Counted from the stretch's first letter, positions 7,779-17,235 are shown. The stretch: 64,000 nt of DNA from Planctomycetota bacterium (GCA_020060765.1 JAGUZQ010000057.1:1-64000), one strand, 5' to 3'. Numbers and translations are program-made. Notes: generated by a model not told the origin, from the sequence alone.

Positions 7779-9482
7779 TCATTGTTCCGTCGGTAAATAC
7801 CGAACGGAAAATCCGCCGATGCGTGCCTTCACCCTCTTGGTCAGCAAGGCGCAAAATCCGGAGGTTTCGACTCTGATTCTGACTCGCTGAAACAGCTTTC
7901 CTCCCAGATATTCGCTGATATCGAACATTTCTTTTCCGTCCCCGCCGGGCAAACGCCGCACCTCGGCGCGATAATGCAGCCACACCGGCTTTTCCAGGCT
8001 CCCGATCTGCTCGAAACTGCTGAAAACTATCTCGCGCTTGCTCTTGAGGCCGTCGGGCGAGGCGGGATGGAAAAAAATGACTGACGCGCTTCTGCCCGGA
8101 GCCACGTAGAATTTTTCCAGCAGCACATCGTACTCTACCGAAAAAGCCGGAACCTCCAGCGGCAGTTTCAACATCGCACCCAAACTGGCATCGCCGAGAG
8201 AGGCGCAGTCCAGAGTCAGCGACGCCCCTGCGTAATCATCTGTCTTTTCCAACCGGAACGCTTCCACCGACAATTTTCCACTCTGCGGTTGTGGAACAAC
8301 CAATGCGTTCCAGTTGGCCAGAGTCCGGAAGTCATCGGAGATCAGCGGAGACGGTTGCTTCAGCGCGGAGAAGCGACAGGTGCCATTTTCCCAATCAGCT
8401 TCGGCACCGACGAGGGCGGCGATTTCCCCGGTCATGCTGCGCGCGTCGGCGTGGAGCGAGATCAGATGCAGGGGAAGCTTGGACAACTCTTCCGCACAGG
8501 TAAATTTCATCTCGAAAGTTTTCGACAGCCACGTGCAAACTTCCGCCAGCGGCGCACCGCTCCAACTTTTCATAGCCGAAGGCTCCCGCGCATACCGCCC
8601 TGGCGCTTGAGGCAACGGCAGAAATTCTGCTTCCAGCGTCAATTCTTCCGTAGCGCGGAGAGAACAAACTTCCCCCGTTTTCCGACTGGCGACGGCGACC
8701 GAACCCTCTATCACCCCCACCATCATCCACGCGCGGCGAATGGTGAAAGGCGCACTGCTTTTTTCCTGCCGAGACAGCCCCGCCCAGAGCAATCCCCGCC
8801 ACTTCTCGCTGGTATCTCCCGCCTGCACCCGGAATTTAGTCCCTGTCACCTCAGCGCTGCCCGCTTCCGTGCGCACCGTAAACCGACCCACCTTGCGATC
8901 AACTTCGCATACGAGGCTGCCATGCAATAGAAAAACCTCTTCTCGACCCGGCTCGCCCTGCACCTGCAAGCGCGTATCCGGCTCCAGCCGCAGGTGGCAA
9001 TAACCTCCCAGCGTGAGTTCTCCCGGTTCTGTTTCGGTGTAGAGATCCTTCCCGCCCACGCCAATATCGGCATAAACCTGCGGCGACTTGATTGGAACGG
9101 GATAATTCACCGCCACGGTGTTGCTTTCATTACTATTTTCTCTATTAATGGAACCATTTCCGGTATTCTGCGTAGGCGTGAGGGAAAGTGCCAGCAGCGC
9201 CGCAGCGCACAAGACTGCCATCGCCGCAACCGCCGCGATCTTTTCCAAGGGGAAGCCGATAATTTTCCTCTGCCACAACGCCTGTTCGTCCCGCCTGATC
9301 CGGGTCAGACTCTTATCCGCCAGCAGGAGATCGCGAATGCCGCGATGTAAATGCGTAATCCGCACGAACCGGCGGACATTTTCCCGATCCTGCCGCAACC
9401 AGGAGACAAATTCCTGCTCCATCTCAGGGGTCATTTCCCCATCAAGATAGGCATCCAGTAGTTTCTGCGAATAATCTTCCAT
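7779..9482 (-). CDS. FecR-like anti-sigma/membrane sensor protein
   Basis: 567 residues. The N-terminal cytoplasmic segment (about 1-60, LDAYLDGEMTPEMEQEFVSW) resembles anti-sigma N-termini. One transmembrane helix follows (IAAVAAMAVLCAAALLALSL near 82). The FecR beta-domain occupies about 130-270 (GGYCHLRLEPDTRLQVQGE; FTVRTEAGSAEVTGTKF), and a C-terminal jelly-roll-like region about 380-560. It follows the ECF sigma gene by 10 nt, so the pair is probably an operon in which this protein restrains the sigma factor and senses an extracytoplasmic signal. This arrangement is common in Planctomycetes and Lentisphaerae. The ligand is unknown, and no TonB-dependent receptor is adjacent. Confidence 0.85.
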   Translation of the reverse strand: MEDYSQKLLDAYLDGEMTPEMEQEFVSWLRQDRENVRRFVRITHLHRGIRDLLLADKSLTRIRRDEQALWQRKIIGFPLEKIAAVAAMAVLCAAALLALSLTPTQNTGNGSINRENSNESNTVAVNYPVPIKSPQVYADIGVGGKDLYTETEPGELTLGGYCHLRLEPDTRLQVQGEPGREEVFLLHGSLVCEVDRKVGRFTVRTEAGSAEVTGTKFRVQAGDTSEKWRGLLWAGLSRQEKSSAPFTIRRAWMMVGVIEGSVAVASRKTGEVCSLRATEELTLEAEFLPLPQAPGRYAREPSAMKSWSGAPLAEVCTWLSKTFEMKFTCAEELSKLPLHLISLHADARSMTGEIAALVGAEADWENGTCRFSALKQPSPLISDDFRTLANWNALVVPQPQSGKLSVEAFRLEKTDDYAGASLTLDCASLGDASLGAMLKLPLEVPAFSVEYDVLLEKFYVAPGRSASVIFFHPASPDGLKSKREIVFSSFEQIGSLEKPVWLHYRAEVRRLPGGDGKEMFDISEYLGGKLFQRVRIRVETSGFCALLTKRVKARIGGFSVRYLPTEQ

Positions 9483-9492
9483 CTTTTTCCGC

Positions 9493-10011
9493 CTATGATT
9501 GTCTCAACGCGGACACCCGGCGACGGACACAGTCGTGCAAAGTCGCGCGCACACGGCTGAGCATCACTCTGACCGCACCTGGCTCCATCCCGATTTTTTC
9601 CGCAATCTGGCGAGGTTTCAAGCCGTCTTCGTACCGCAAGGACAAGACCTTGGCGTTGCGACCCTCGACTTTTTTCAGGCAATGCCTCAAGGCCGCCGCC
9701 TCTTCAGCCAATTCACCCGACATTTCCTCGATTTCAGCGCCTACAGCTTCTACCAGATCGCTGTGAAACAGCAGAAAACTGCGCGCGTAGGAGCGGCGTT
9801 TGCCCAGAATCTCGTAGCGTGCCACCCCCATCGCCCATTTCAGGAACGGGCGGGACTCGTCGAATTCCTCGAATTTGCGCAACAGCACCACCGCCACATT
9901 CTGCAGCAAGTCTTCTGCCTCGTGGAAATCCGGCACAACGGAATTGATATACGCCGCCAGCGCCGGCTGGGCTCCGATCCACTGACGCATGAATTTTTCG
10001 TTTTTTTCCAT
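9493..10011 (-). CDS. ECF RNA polymerase sigma factor
   Basis: 172 residues with region 2 (DFHEAEDLLQNVAVVLLRKF; FLKWAMGVARYEILG) and region 4 (VLSLRYEDGLKPRQIAEKIG, then MEPGAVRVMLSRVRATL). The sequence style matches the Rhodopirellula/Verrucomicrobium ECF group. The ATG at 10011 is preferred; a TTG at 10023 would add four residues but sits only 2 nt from GGAG. It is the first gene of the sigma-FecR pair and diverges from the response-regulator gene at 10252. Binding to core RNA polymerase is the expected role; its regulon is not visible here. Confidence 0.9.
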   Translation of the reverse strand: MEKNEKFMRQWIGAQPALAAYINSVVPDFHEAEDLLQNVAVVLLRKFEEFDESRPFLKWAMGVARYEILGKRRSYARSFLLFHSDLVEAVGAEIEEMSGELAEEAAALRHCLKKVEGRNAKVLSLRYEDGLKPRQIAEKIGMEPGAVRVMLSRVRATLHDCVRRRVSALRQS

Positions 10012-10184
10012 ATAGAAATCCAAAGCTCCGGAAACGCCTTTGCGAAAAGTGTATTTAGTTCCATAATGAGTCCGCCGCCACTAGCGTTACGTTACCTTAA
10101 AAAAACTTTTTTTGCAAGATTCCGTCGCGGAAGCCGGACACGGACAAGTTTTGACCTAACTTTTTCCTGACAAGGTAAAATTGC

Positions 10185-10213
10185 TTGACTTATGTTTAGA
10201 GACTGGCATTAAT
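10185..10213 (+). promoter_or_regulatory. Sigma-70-type promoter for the receiver-HATPase gene
   Basis: TTGACT (10185-10190), 17-nt spacer, ATTAAT (10208-10213; 4 of 6 matches). The start codon is about 30-35 nt past the expected transcription start. The rest of the 10024-10251 gap shows no gene; its left part would hold the divergent promoter of the ECF sigma gene. Confidence 0.5.
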
Positions 10214-10251
10214 ATATAGCCTGTAATTATTTATAAAAGGATTTTGTCAAG

Positions 10252-11130
10252 ATGCCATCGGAAGAAAACCAACCTCAGCGTATTCTGATAGCGGAAGACC
10301 AAGTAAATATCCGCAGACTGATCTGCGATATACTGCGCAAATCTCCCGCTTGCGAGGTACAAGACGCAGAAGACGGCCAGGCGGCGCTGGATATGTTAAT
10401 TGCGGCAGAAGGTGGTTTCAATCTGGTTATCACCGACATGCAGATGCCCAGAATGAACGGACTGGAACTGATAAAGGAAATCCGAAGCCGTTGGCCCGAC
10501 ATTCCCGTGGTAATCCTGACCGCGCATAAGAATGATGAAAACGTGGTTAAATGCTTGGAAATGGGCGCGATCGAATATCTAACCAAACCGGTCAAGGTCG
10601 ACGATCTGCTGAAAATGGTGCGACTGGTTTTCGACCGCCAGAACCGCTTCAAGGGAATCGGCGAAAATCTGGAAGTTCACACCAATGTTCAGGGCTGGAT
10701 CGAAATCACCGCGCCCACCGACTTTGAATATGTCGAACGCTTCCAGAAGTTCACTTCGCTGCTGGGCGACATCCCCCTGAGCAAGGAGGCGCGGGAAGAC
10801 ATTCGCGTGGCGGTGGACGAACTTGGTCAGAACGCGGTGGAATGGGGCAACCGTCATGATCGTAATAAAAAAATACATCTCTCTTACTGCATTTTCGAAG
10901 ACCGCATCGTGTTCAAGATCGAGGACGAGGGCGAAGGCTTCAGCACCGACACCCTGCGCGACCCCTCCATCGACCCGCTGGCGCACATCATGGAGCGCAT
11001 GAAGGAAGGCAAGCGCGCCGGTGGCTACGGAGTTTTCATCACCCGCAAGCTGATGGACGATATCATGTACAGCGAAACCGGCAACGTGGTGCTGATGACC
11101 AAGTTTTTTAACAGCACGAGAACAGTTTAG
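10252..11130 (+). CDS. Response regulator with C-terminal HATPase (RsbW/anti-sigma type) output
   Basis: 292 residues. The receiver domain (about 10-130) keeps the acidic pair (IAEDQ), phospho-acceptor D62 (VITDMQMP), T in ILTAHK and K in YLTKPVK. The C-terminal GHKL ATPase domain (about 150-290) has the N-box VDELGQNAVEWGNRHDR and the G1-like DEGEGF. Output domains of this kind act as serine/threonine kinases or anti-sigma switches. The next gene encodes a PP2C phosphatase 24 nt downstream, and a STAS protein lies at 25919. Together these look like a partner-switching pathway fed by phosphorelay (inference). No cognate sensor kinase is adjacent. Confidence 0.88.
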   Translation: MPSEENQPQRILIAEDQVNIRRLICDILRKSPACEVQDAEDGQAALDMLIAAEGGFNLVITDMQMPRMNGLELIKEIRSRWPDIPVVILTAHKNDENVVKCLEMGAIEYLTKPVKVDDLLKMVRLVFDRQNRFKGIGENLEVHTNVQGWIEITAPTDFEYVERFQKFTSLLGDIPLSKEAREDIRVAVDELGQNAVEWGNRHDRNKKIHLSYCIFEDRIVFKIEDEGEGFSTDTLRDPSIDPLAHIMERMKEGKRAGGYGVFITRKLMDDIMYSETGNVVLMTKFFNSTRTV

Positions 11131-11154
11131 TCGCTTCTCCGACTGGATTTACCC

Positions 11155-12447
11155 ATGAAACAGCCTGAAAGAATTCTGGTCGTCTACGATTCCCCGTCAA
11201 TCAAGGAAACGGTATCGGTCTTCGATCAAAATCCTCCCTGGCAGGTGGCGGAAACCAATGTCGGCGATGATTTCCGGGAAGCGCTGGAGAAAGCCCAGCC
11301 CGACCTCGTGGTGTTATGCGCCATGACCCAGAGTTCCCAGGCCTTTTCCCTCTGCGGGGACATCAAGGCGGAAAGCTCCCTTTATCTTCCGGTAGTGATC
11401 TACGCGCTCAAGATTTCCGATGACAGCCGTAAAGCCGCCTACCAGTCCGGCGCCGACGACATCATCCAGGTTTCCATCTCGCCTGAGGATCTGTACTGCC
11501 GAATCAATTCCCTGTTGCGCATCAGGCAGATGGTGGTGGAAAGCCAGCGCCGCAGCATCAGCCTCGCCCGCGCCAGCGCAGAGGCGGCGGACATGATGCT
11601 GCAACTGGAGGAAGCCAGCCGCCGGATCAGCGAGCAGAACGAGGAACTGAAACTCCGCGACGCCCGCATCTCCGCCCAGCAGGAGGAAATCAAGCAGCAC
11701 CTGCAGACTCTCCAGCAGGAGATGGAGCTAGCCAGCGCGCTGCAGATCAACTTGCTACCGACCGATTCGCCCGAAGGCGCCGACCTCGCTTTGCATGACC
11801 GCTACATCCCCGCCGCGCAGCTTTGCGGCGACTATTACGATTACGTCAACCGTCCTGGAAATATCTTCCATATCAGCATCGCCGACGTCACCGGCCACGG
11901 CGTCGCACCCGCCCTCGTCAGCGTGCAGGTGCGGACTCTTGCCCGCACGGCGGTGCACTCCGGCAAAAGCCCGGGGGAAATCCTCAGGGAACTGAACGAT
12001 TTCATGATCAATACCTTCAAGCAGGATTACCTGATGACGATGGTGTGCATCAATTACGACCCCGCCACGCACATCGCAGCCTATGCCGGCGCGGGGCACT
12101 GCCCGATGCTTTTGCTGTCGAAAAACGGAACCTGCCGGGAGCTTCCCAGCCGGGGACTGCCGCTAGGAATCGTAGCGGGAACGGAGTTTCCCGACGAACA
12201 GGTACAACTGGCGCCCGGCGACAAGCTGTTCAACTATACCGATGGCATCTTCGAGGTCACCGACGAGGATACAGGTGAGATTTTCGGCCCTGAAAGGCTG
12301 ACCGAGGAACTGACCAAATGCGGGGATAAAGGCGGCCGGGAGACTCTCGACCACCTGGTCAGAACCGCGCGCGGTTTTTCCAGCGCCGGGTGCTTTGAGG
12401 ATGACGTGACGCTGGTGCTGCTGGAACGACTGCCGGGAAACGGTTAA
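11155..12447 (+). CDS. Pseudo-receiver/coiled-coil/PP2C (SpoIIE, RsbU-type) phosphatase
   Basis: 430 residues. Residues 1-125 have a receiver fold, but the phospho-acceptor aspartate position is Cys55 (DLVVLCAMTQ), the acidic pocket keeps only D12, and the switch lysine is absent. This looks like a non-phosphorylatable receiver. A helical linker (about 130-195) leads to a PPM phosphatase domain with metal motifs CGDYYD (D226, D229), ADVTGHG (D244), AGAGHCP near 305 and EDDVTL (D416/D417). Family role: dephosphorylates a STAS anti-anti-sigma factor. It forms an operon with the receiver-HATPase gene. The start ATG has only a weak ribosome-binding site. Confidence 0.9.
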   Translation: MKQPERILVVYDSPSIKETVSVFDQNPPWQVAETNVGDDFREALEKAQPDLVVLCAMTQSSQAFSLCGDIKAESSLYLPVVIYALKISDDSRKAAYQSGADDIIQVSISPEDLYCRINSLLRIRQMVVESQRRSISLARASAEAADMMLQLEEASRRISEQNEELKLRDARISAQQEEIKQHLQTLQQEMELASALQINLLPTDSPEGADLALHDRYIPAAQLCGDYYDYVNRPGNIFHISIADVTGHGVAPALVSVQVRTLARTAVHSGKSPGEILRELNDFMINTFKQDYLMTMVCINYDPATHIAAYAGAGHCPMLLLSKNGTCRELPSRGLPLGIVAGTEFPDEQVQLAPGDKLFNYTDGIFEVTDEDTGEIFGPERLTEELTKCGDKGGRETLDHLVRTARGFSSAGCFEDDVTLVLLERLPGNG

Positions 12448-12543
12448 CCCGCGCCGTAAAAAAATCCCACCTCGCAACTTTAAGCTATAAAAACTGACTT
12501 TCCTCCGTATAATAACCATCGTCTTTACTGATGGAAAATTCCC

Positions 12544-13671
12544 ATGCCCAGCATCAAGGTGATGCATATTCTGTCTGATCTGGAGCCGGGAGGCGCGCAG
12601 TATTGCGTACTGGATATGGCGCGCTTTCTCGACCGTGACCGTTTCCAGGTGCATGTCTGCTGCCTGCGCGGGGGCGGGGCGCTGGTGGGCAAACTGGTGG
12701 AAAACCGCATCGCCTTCCACCAGTGCCACTTCGGCACCCGCCTGTCGCCCTTTGGCCTGTGGCAATTGAAACACCTGATCGAAGACCTGGGCATCCACAT
12801 CGTCCATACCCATCTGCGCCGCGCCAATCATGCAGGTAGAATAGCGGCAATCTGGGCCGGAACCCCGGTTATCTGCGCGCATCATCACGACACCCTGCTG
12901 GAGCGGAAATGGCGGCAGCGCAAACTCACCGGCTGGCTGGCGAAAAGAACCGACCGGATTTTCTGCGTCTCGGGAGAAGTCCGCTCCACCCGCCTGGCGG
13001 CTGGCGACGAGCCGGAGGACAAACTGCGCGTATTCCACAACTTCATCGAACCGTCGGATTATTTCGACGAAACTCCCAAAGCAGTGATGAAGGCGGATCT
13101 GGGACTTCCCGCCGACCTGCCGGTAGTGGGCATTGTCGGGCGGCTGCACCCGTTCAAGAATCACGGCCTGTTCCTGAAGGCGGCTCGGCTGCTGCTGGAC
13201 GAAGACCCTTCCATCCACTTCGCCATTATCGGCGACGGCGAACTCCGACGCGAACTGGAAGCCACGGCGATGGACATGGGGCTGACCGGGCACGTCACCT
13301 TTACCGGCAACCGCAACGACATGCCCCGGGTCTACCGGGCGCTGGATGCGACGGTGCTGTGCAGCACCCGCGAGGGCTTCGGCAAGGTGATTCTGGAATC
13401 GCAGGCGGCGGGGGTGCCGGTGGTGGCGCTGGACGTGGGCGGAGTGGCGGAAGTGCTGGCGCGCGGCGGCGGGTATCTCATCAACGAAGCCACGCCGGAG
13501 GCTTTCGCTGCAGCGATCGACCATGCCATCCAGCCGGAAAATCTGCAAAACATCAGGCTGCAGGCGCGGGAAAACGTGCAGCATTTCTCCGCCACCCGCC
13601 TGATTACCGAACTTGAGGATATTTACAGCGAGATGTGCGAGAAAAAACGCGCGTTCCAGCACGTATATTAA
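12544..13671 (+). CDS. GT4-family glycosyltransferase
   Basis: 375 residues with the GT-B layout. The N-terminal acceptor domain begins HILSDLEPGGAQYCVLDMA. The C-terminal nucleotide-sugar domain has VGRLHPFKNHGLFLKAARLL and the EX7E motif STREGFGKVILESQAAGVPV. It transfers a sugar from an activated nucleotide donor, probably to a cell-surface polysaccharide or lipid in the cytoplasm; donor and acceptor are unknown. A perfect -10 hexamer TATAAT lies at 12508-12513 without a convincing -35. A weak GGAAA precedes the ATG. It stands between signalling genes with no other glycan genes around it. Confidence 0.9.
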   Translation: MPSIKVMHILSDLEPGGAQYCVLDMARFLDRDRFQVHVCCLRGGGALVGKLVENRIAFHQCHFGTRLSPFGLWQLKHLIEDLGIHIVHTHLRRANHAGRIAAIWAGTPVICAHHHDTLLERKWRQRKLTGWLAKRTDRIFCVSGEVRSTRLAAGDEPEDKLRVFHNFIEPSDYFDETPKAVMKADLGLPADLPVVGIVGRLHPFKNHGLFLKAARLLLDEDPSIHFAIIGDGELRRELEATAMDMGLTGHVTFTGNRNDMPRVYRALDATVLCSTREGFGKVILESQAAGVPVVALDVGGVAEVLARGGGYLINEATPEAFAAAIDHAIQPENLQNIRLQARENVQHFSATRLITELEDIYSEMCEKKRAFQHVY

Positions 13672-13729
13672 AACGCTCCGCTCCCGCCGTATCAGAACTT
13701 CTCAGCATAGACATCATAGGAGGACATCC

Positions 13730-15484
13730 ATGCCGGAAAAACCTGTCAGGCGTCAAAACGATTCGGGCAAGCGACCCAGCCGCGCGCAAGCGGAAACTAC
13801 CCGCAAATCCCCGCCCCCCGCCCGGGGGAAAGCCTCTTCCCGTACGGCAAAGCCAACAGAAAAGCCTTCTGCCCGAAACACCAACTCTTCCGTGCGCTCG
13901 CGCGCTTCAGGCGAAAAGCAAGAACGATCCTCTGTCCGGGAAAAACGTTCCGAACGCGATTCACGCCCGGCTAACGTTTCCTCCTCAAAAAAAGGCAAAG
14001 GCAGCAAAAGCAGTTCCAAAATGAAAACGTTATATATCGCAGGAGGAATAGCCGCTGGTGTCGCCTTGCTGATTCTTCTCGTTTCCTGGGGCTCGATCAA
14101 GCGCGGTATGCTGCTGAAAGATCTGCGGGACGGTAACGATTCCGCGCGCGCCAGCGCCGCGCGGGAACTGGCGGAGTTCGGCGATTCGGCGCGGATGCAA
14201 CTGGAAACGCTGCTGGAGAAAAATCCGGAGAATTGGCCCGACACAGCGCGGCAGGCGGCGGCGCACGCCCTGGTGCTGATGGAAAAAAACGCTCCCGCCG
14301 AAAAGAAACTCGCGGAACTCGCCACAGAAGGAAGCCTGCAAACCGAAGGCGAGACGACTCCCGCCAGAATTCTCGTCCTGCGGGAAATCGTCAGATGCAA
14401 AAATCCGGAGCGTTTCCCCTCGGAAGTATTTCTGAAAAACGTCGAGTCGAAAGAGCCGCAGCTCCGGGCAGATATCGCGAAGATACTGGCGAAATTCGAA
14501 GGAGCGGAATCAGTCACGGCCTTGACCGCCATGCTTTCCGATCCGGAAGCCGACGTCTGGGGCGCGGCGGAATCATCCCTTAAGAAAATCATAACGGTAG
14601 GCAGCGTCGGCGAAATGGTGGCGTTGGTCAAGGGTGACAACCCGCAGGCCGCCACCTGCGCCAAGCGGATACTGGCCGCGATGGAAAAAAGCATCATCCC
14701 ATCACTTTGCGAAAAAACCAAAAACGAATCCTCGCTGCTGGGCGATGTGATCGATATTTTCCTGCAGATGGCGGTGCGCGCGGAAATGGCTCCGGCCCTC
14801 AATCAGGCGCTGGGTTCTTCCTCGATCAAGCTACAGCTGAAGGCGTTGGATGCCTGCGGCAAGATGGCGCTGCCCGAAACCTACGAAACCATGCTGTCGC
14901 TGGTAAAATCGCCTGACGCGGAGGTGCGCCTGGCGCTGGCCGAGGCCGTTACCGCCTCGCAGAAACCGAAACTGGCTGAAGGCATACATCCCCTGTTCGC
15001 CGACGCCGACGCCAAGGTGCGCCACGCCGCCATCGGAGCCTGCGCGCAACTTAAAGATTACACCGCCACGGGAGAGATGATAAAACTGCTGGATCACGCG
15101 GACAAGGAAACCAAGCGCGACGCTCTCAAGGCTCTGGCGATGATGTATGCCGCCCCCGCCAAAAGGTATAAGGGAAACATGGGCAAATGGAAAGCATGGT
15201 GGGAGCTTTACAGCAAGCAACTCGCGTTTATCGACGGCATGGAAAAGAGCTTCGACGCCGCCATGGAACTGCTGGGCAAAGACACTGACAGCAGCAAGCG
15301 TGAGGTACAGAAAATACTGGAGAAAAAAATCGCCGAAGCCGACGAATTCATCAAAAGCAAAGACCTCTGCCTGGAGATCAAGGACAAGGACGGGTGGGAG
15401 TACAAGCGCTTCGATCATATCTACGGCCTGATGATGAAAAACAAATACGCTTCCATGAAGGCGCAAGGCGCGAGGAAGGATTAG
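13730..15484 (+). CDS. Membrane-anchored HEAT-repeat protein
   Basis: 584 residues from the ATG at 13730, which has a perfect AGGAGG (13719-13724); the frame is open further upstream but would overlap the glycosyltransferase. The first 100 residues are low-complexity, rich in Arg, Ser, Lys and Pro, and probably disordered in the cytoplasm. One transmembrane helix follows (YIAGGIAAGVALLILLVSW). The remainder is helical repeats of the HEAT type (for example RASAARELAEFGDSA; AHALVLMEKNAP; LRADIAKILAKFEGAE; VRLALAEAVTAS; VRHAAIGACAQLK). These usually form a protein-binding solenoid, here outside the cytoplasm. Partner unknown. It begins a run of surface-type genes. Confidence 0.85.
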   Translation: MPEKPVRRQNDSGKRPSRAQAETTRKSPPPARGKASSRTAKPTEKPSARNTNSSVRSRASGEKQERSSVREKRSERDSRPANVSSSKKGKGSKSSSKMKTLYIAGGIAAGVALLILLVSWGSIKRGMLLKDLRDGNDSARASAARELAEFGDSARMQLETLLEKNPENWPDTARQAAAHALVLMEKNAPAEKKLAELATEGSLQTEGETTPARILVLREIVRCKNPERFPSEVFLKNVESKEPQLRADIAKILAKFEGAESVTALTAMLSDPEADVWGAAESSLKKIITVGSVGEMVALVKGDNPQAATCAKRILAAMEKSIIPSLCEKTKNESSLLGDVIDIFLQMAVRAEMAPALNQALGSSSIKLQLKALDACGKMALPETYETMLSLVKSPDAEVRLALAEAVTASQKPKLAEGIHPLFADADAKVRHAAIGACAQLKDYTATGEMIKLLDHADKETKRDALKALAMMYAAPAKRYKGNMGKWKAWWELYSKQLAFIDGMEKSFDAAMELLGKDTDSSKREVQKILEKKIAEADEFIKSKDLCLEIKDKDGWEYKRFDHIYGLMMKNKYASMKAQGARKD

Positions 15485-15611
15485 CAACCAGACGGAAATC
15501 ATTTGTACTCAACCGACTCAATCCGTAAGATTGAACAAGTTCCCGTGATTTTTTTTGATGACCGCGCAAACGGGGCGCGACGATGTCGGTCAAATATCCG
15601 GAGAAATAAAT

Positions 15612-16400
15612 ATGCGCAACAATACGCTTCTGCTGTTGGTCTGCTGTCTGCTGGGCGGCTGTAACGATCCCGAGCCCCGCATGCTGGAAAAAGTCGGCCA
15701 CGAACTCAGCACCGAAGGCTGGAAAGGCACCCAACTGCGCGAGGGTGGCGTGGTTATTTCCGAGGAATGGGACGCAGTGGGCAACGATGGCCGCATCGAC
15801 ACCTGGCGCTATTTCGACCACGGGAAAATGTTGAGCGAGGAGCGCGACATTAACGGCGACAGCCTTGTCGATTTCCGCCTCGAATGCGACTTGGAAAGCG
15901 GCGATCCGCGCCTGTTGCAGATTGACACCAATCTTGACGGCAAGTTCGACTTGATTTTCGAGTACGACGGAACTGGCTCCTGGAAGCAGAGCCTCGACCG
16001 CAACCACGACGGCAAGCCTGACCGCGAACTGGTGCTGCGCGGGCGCTCCTCTCTGCTAAAGGACACCGACTGCGACTGGTTCGCGCAGAAAGACCTGGCC
16101 GAAGTTTTCCCCGCCAGCATCTGGTATGAACGCTCCGAGGATGAGGATTGCGATGGCAAGTTCGACACCTGGGTGCGTTACGCCAATTCAATGCCGGTTT
16201 ACGTCGGCCTAGACGAGAATGGTGACGGCAAACCGGACGCCTGGAAAAGAATCGAGACCAAGGCACCGGCGCCGGAAACCGCTCCTGTCGCGACCGAACC
16301 GGCTCCGGCAGAACCCACAAACTCCGATCGTCCGACCGCAGAAGCGGATTCCGCCGTCGTCACCAGCGAAGAACTCAAGGAAGCTTTGGAAGAGCAATAG
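15612..16400 (+). CDS. Lipoprotein with Asp-rich calcium-loop-like repeats
   Basis: 262 residues. The start at 15612 has GGAGA 7 nt upstream and yields a lipoprotein signal (NTLLLLVCCLLGGC) with the lipidated cysteine in LLGGC. The mature part carries at least five DxNxDGxxD loops: DINGDSLVD, DTNLDGKFD, DRNHDGKPD, DEDCDGKFD and DENGDGKPD, spaced 25-55 residues. These resemble dockerin/thrombospondin-3 calcium loops. The C-terminal 45 residues are an Ala/Pro/Glu-rich tail. Probably a surface or periplasmic calcium-binding protein; function otherwise unknown. An upstream in-frame ATG at 15555 would bury the lipobox and is rejected. Confidence 0.85.
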   Translation: MRNNTLLLLVCCLLGGCNDPEPRMLEKVGHELSTEGWKGTQLREGGVVISEEWDAVGNDGRIDTWRYFDHGKMLSEERDINGDSLVDFRLECDLESGDPRLLQIDTNLDGKFDLIFEYDGTGSWKQSLDRNHDGKPDRELVLRGRSSLLKDTDCDWFAQKDLAEVFPASIWYERSEDEDCDGKFDTWVRYANSMPVYVGLDENGDGKPDAWKRIETKAPAPETAPVATEPAPAEPTNSDRPTAEADSAVVTSEELKEALEEQ

Positions 16401-16419
16401 TCTGCGTTTTCAGGTTGCC

Positions 16420-17235
16420 ATGCACTTATTTTATGACTACCACATACACACGGTTTTTTCCGGACATTCCGGCCCCGAGATGCTGGTGCCGGCCATTCTC
16501 GACCATGCGGGACGGCGTGGCCTGCGGCGGATCGCGGTGCTGGAACACGCGCCTGAACTGAACCGCCATTGCCGCGCGGTTTTCGCCAATACCGCGTCCG
16601 ACTTCCCCTGCCCCCAATTCCAGATGATCCGGGAGCAACTCGATTACTGGCACCGGCAATTCCCGGTTGAAGTCGTCCGCGCCGCGGAAGTCGACGCCAA
16701 TCCCAATCTCCGCGACGGCTCTCTGCTGACAACTGATCTGGGCGGCATCCAACTGGTAATCGCCAGCACCCACTTCCTGCCCGGCATCCCCGCGTTCTGG
16801 TATAACCTGCCAGAAAATATCCCCACTGCAGGCATTGAACGGATGTACGACGAATGGCTGGACTGGATCTGCCGGGTCGCGGCCAACCCGAAGGTGGATG
16901 TGCTGGCGCATCCCGGTCTGGAAATGGCTGCCGTTGGCGCGATCAGATCCTTCGAGGGCAAGGTGCTGGATGATTTCGCCAGATTATTGAAGGTCTGCCT
17001 GGAGCACGATACCGCCTTCGAACTTAACGAATCGCTGGCAAAAAAAATCCCGCCGGAAGTTTTGCGGGGTTACATTGATATCATCGCCGCCGCCCGCGAC
17101 CTGGGCGTAAAAATCTCTCCCGCTTCCGACGCGCACGATCTGAAAACCATCGGTGTTTTCACTTGGGCTGGTGAAATCGCGGCAAAAATCAATCTGGGCG
17201 AGGAAGATTTATTCCAGCCGTTGATGGCGGAGTGA
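16420..17235 (+). CDS. PHP-domain phosphoesterase (histidinol-phosphatase-like)
   Basis: 271 residues starting at ATG 16420, immediately before the metal motif DYHIHTVFSGHS. Further PHP ligands are visible: H in VLEHAPEL, E in RAAEVDANPN, H in ASTHFLPG, H in VLAHPGLE, and the C-terminal SDAHD. This is a trinuclear-metal phosphoesterase fold. The size and layout match HisK-like histidinol phosphatases, but no his genes are near, so the substrate stays open. It starts 19 nt after the lipoprotein stop and ends 16 nt before the VWA gene, so it probably belongs to the same transcript. Confidence 0.85.
   Translation: MHLFYDYHIHTVFSGHSGPEMLVPAILDHAGRRGLRRIAVLEHAPELNRHCRAVFANTASDFPCPQFQMIREQLDYWHRQFPVEVVRAAEVDANPNLRDGSLLTTDLGGIQLVIASTHFLPGIPAFWYNLPENIPTAGIERMYDEWLDWICRVAANPKVDVLAHPGLEMAAVGAIRSFEGKVLDDFARLLKVCLEHDTAFELNESLAKKIPPEVLRGYIDIIAAARDLGVKISPASDAHDLKTIGVFTWAGEIAAKINLGEEDLFQPLMAE

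Noticed and set aside
12163-13662. 499-residue open frame on the minus strand
   Set aside because: It lies antisense to the phosphatase and glycosyltransferase genes, whose motifs are intact; it has no domain or ribosome-binding site and reflects GC-rich codon-position bias.
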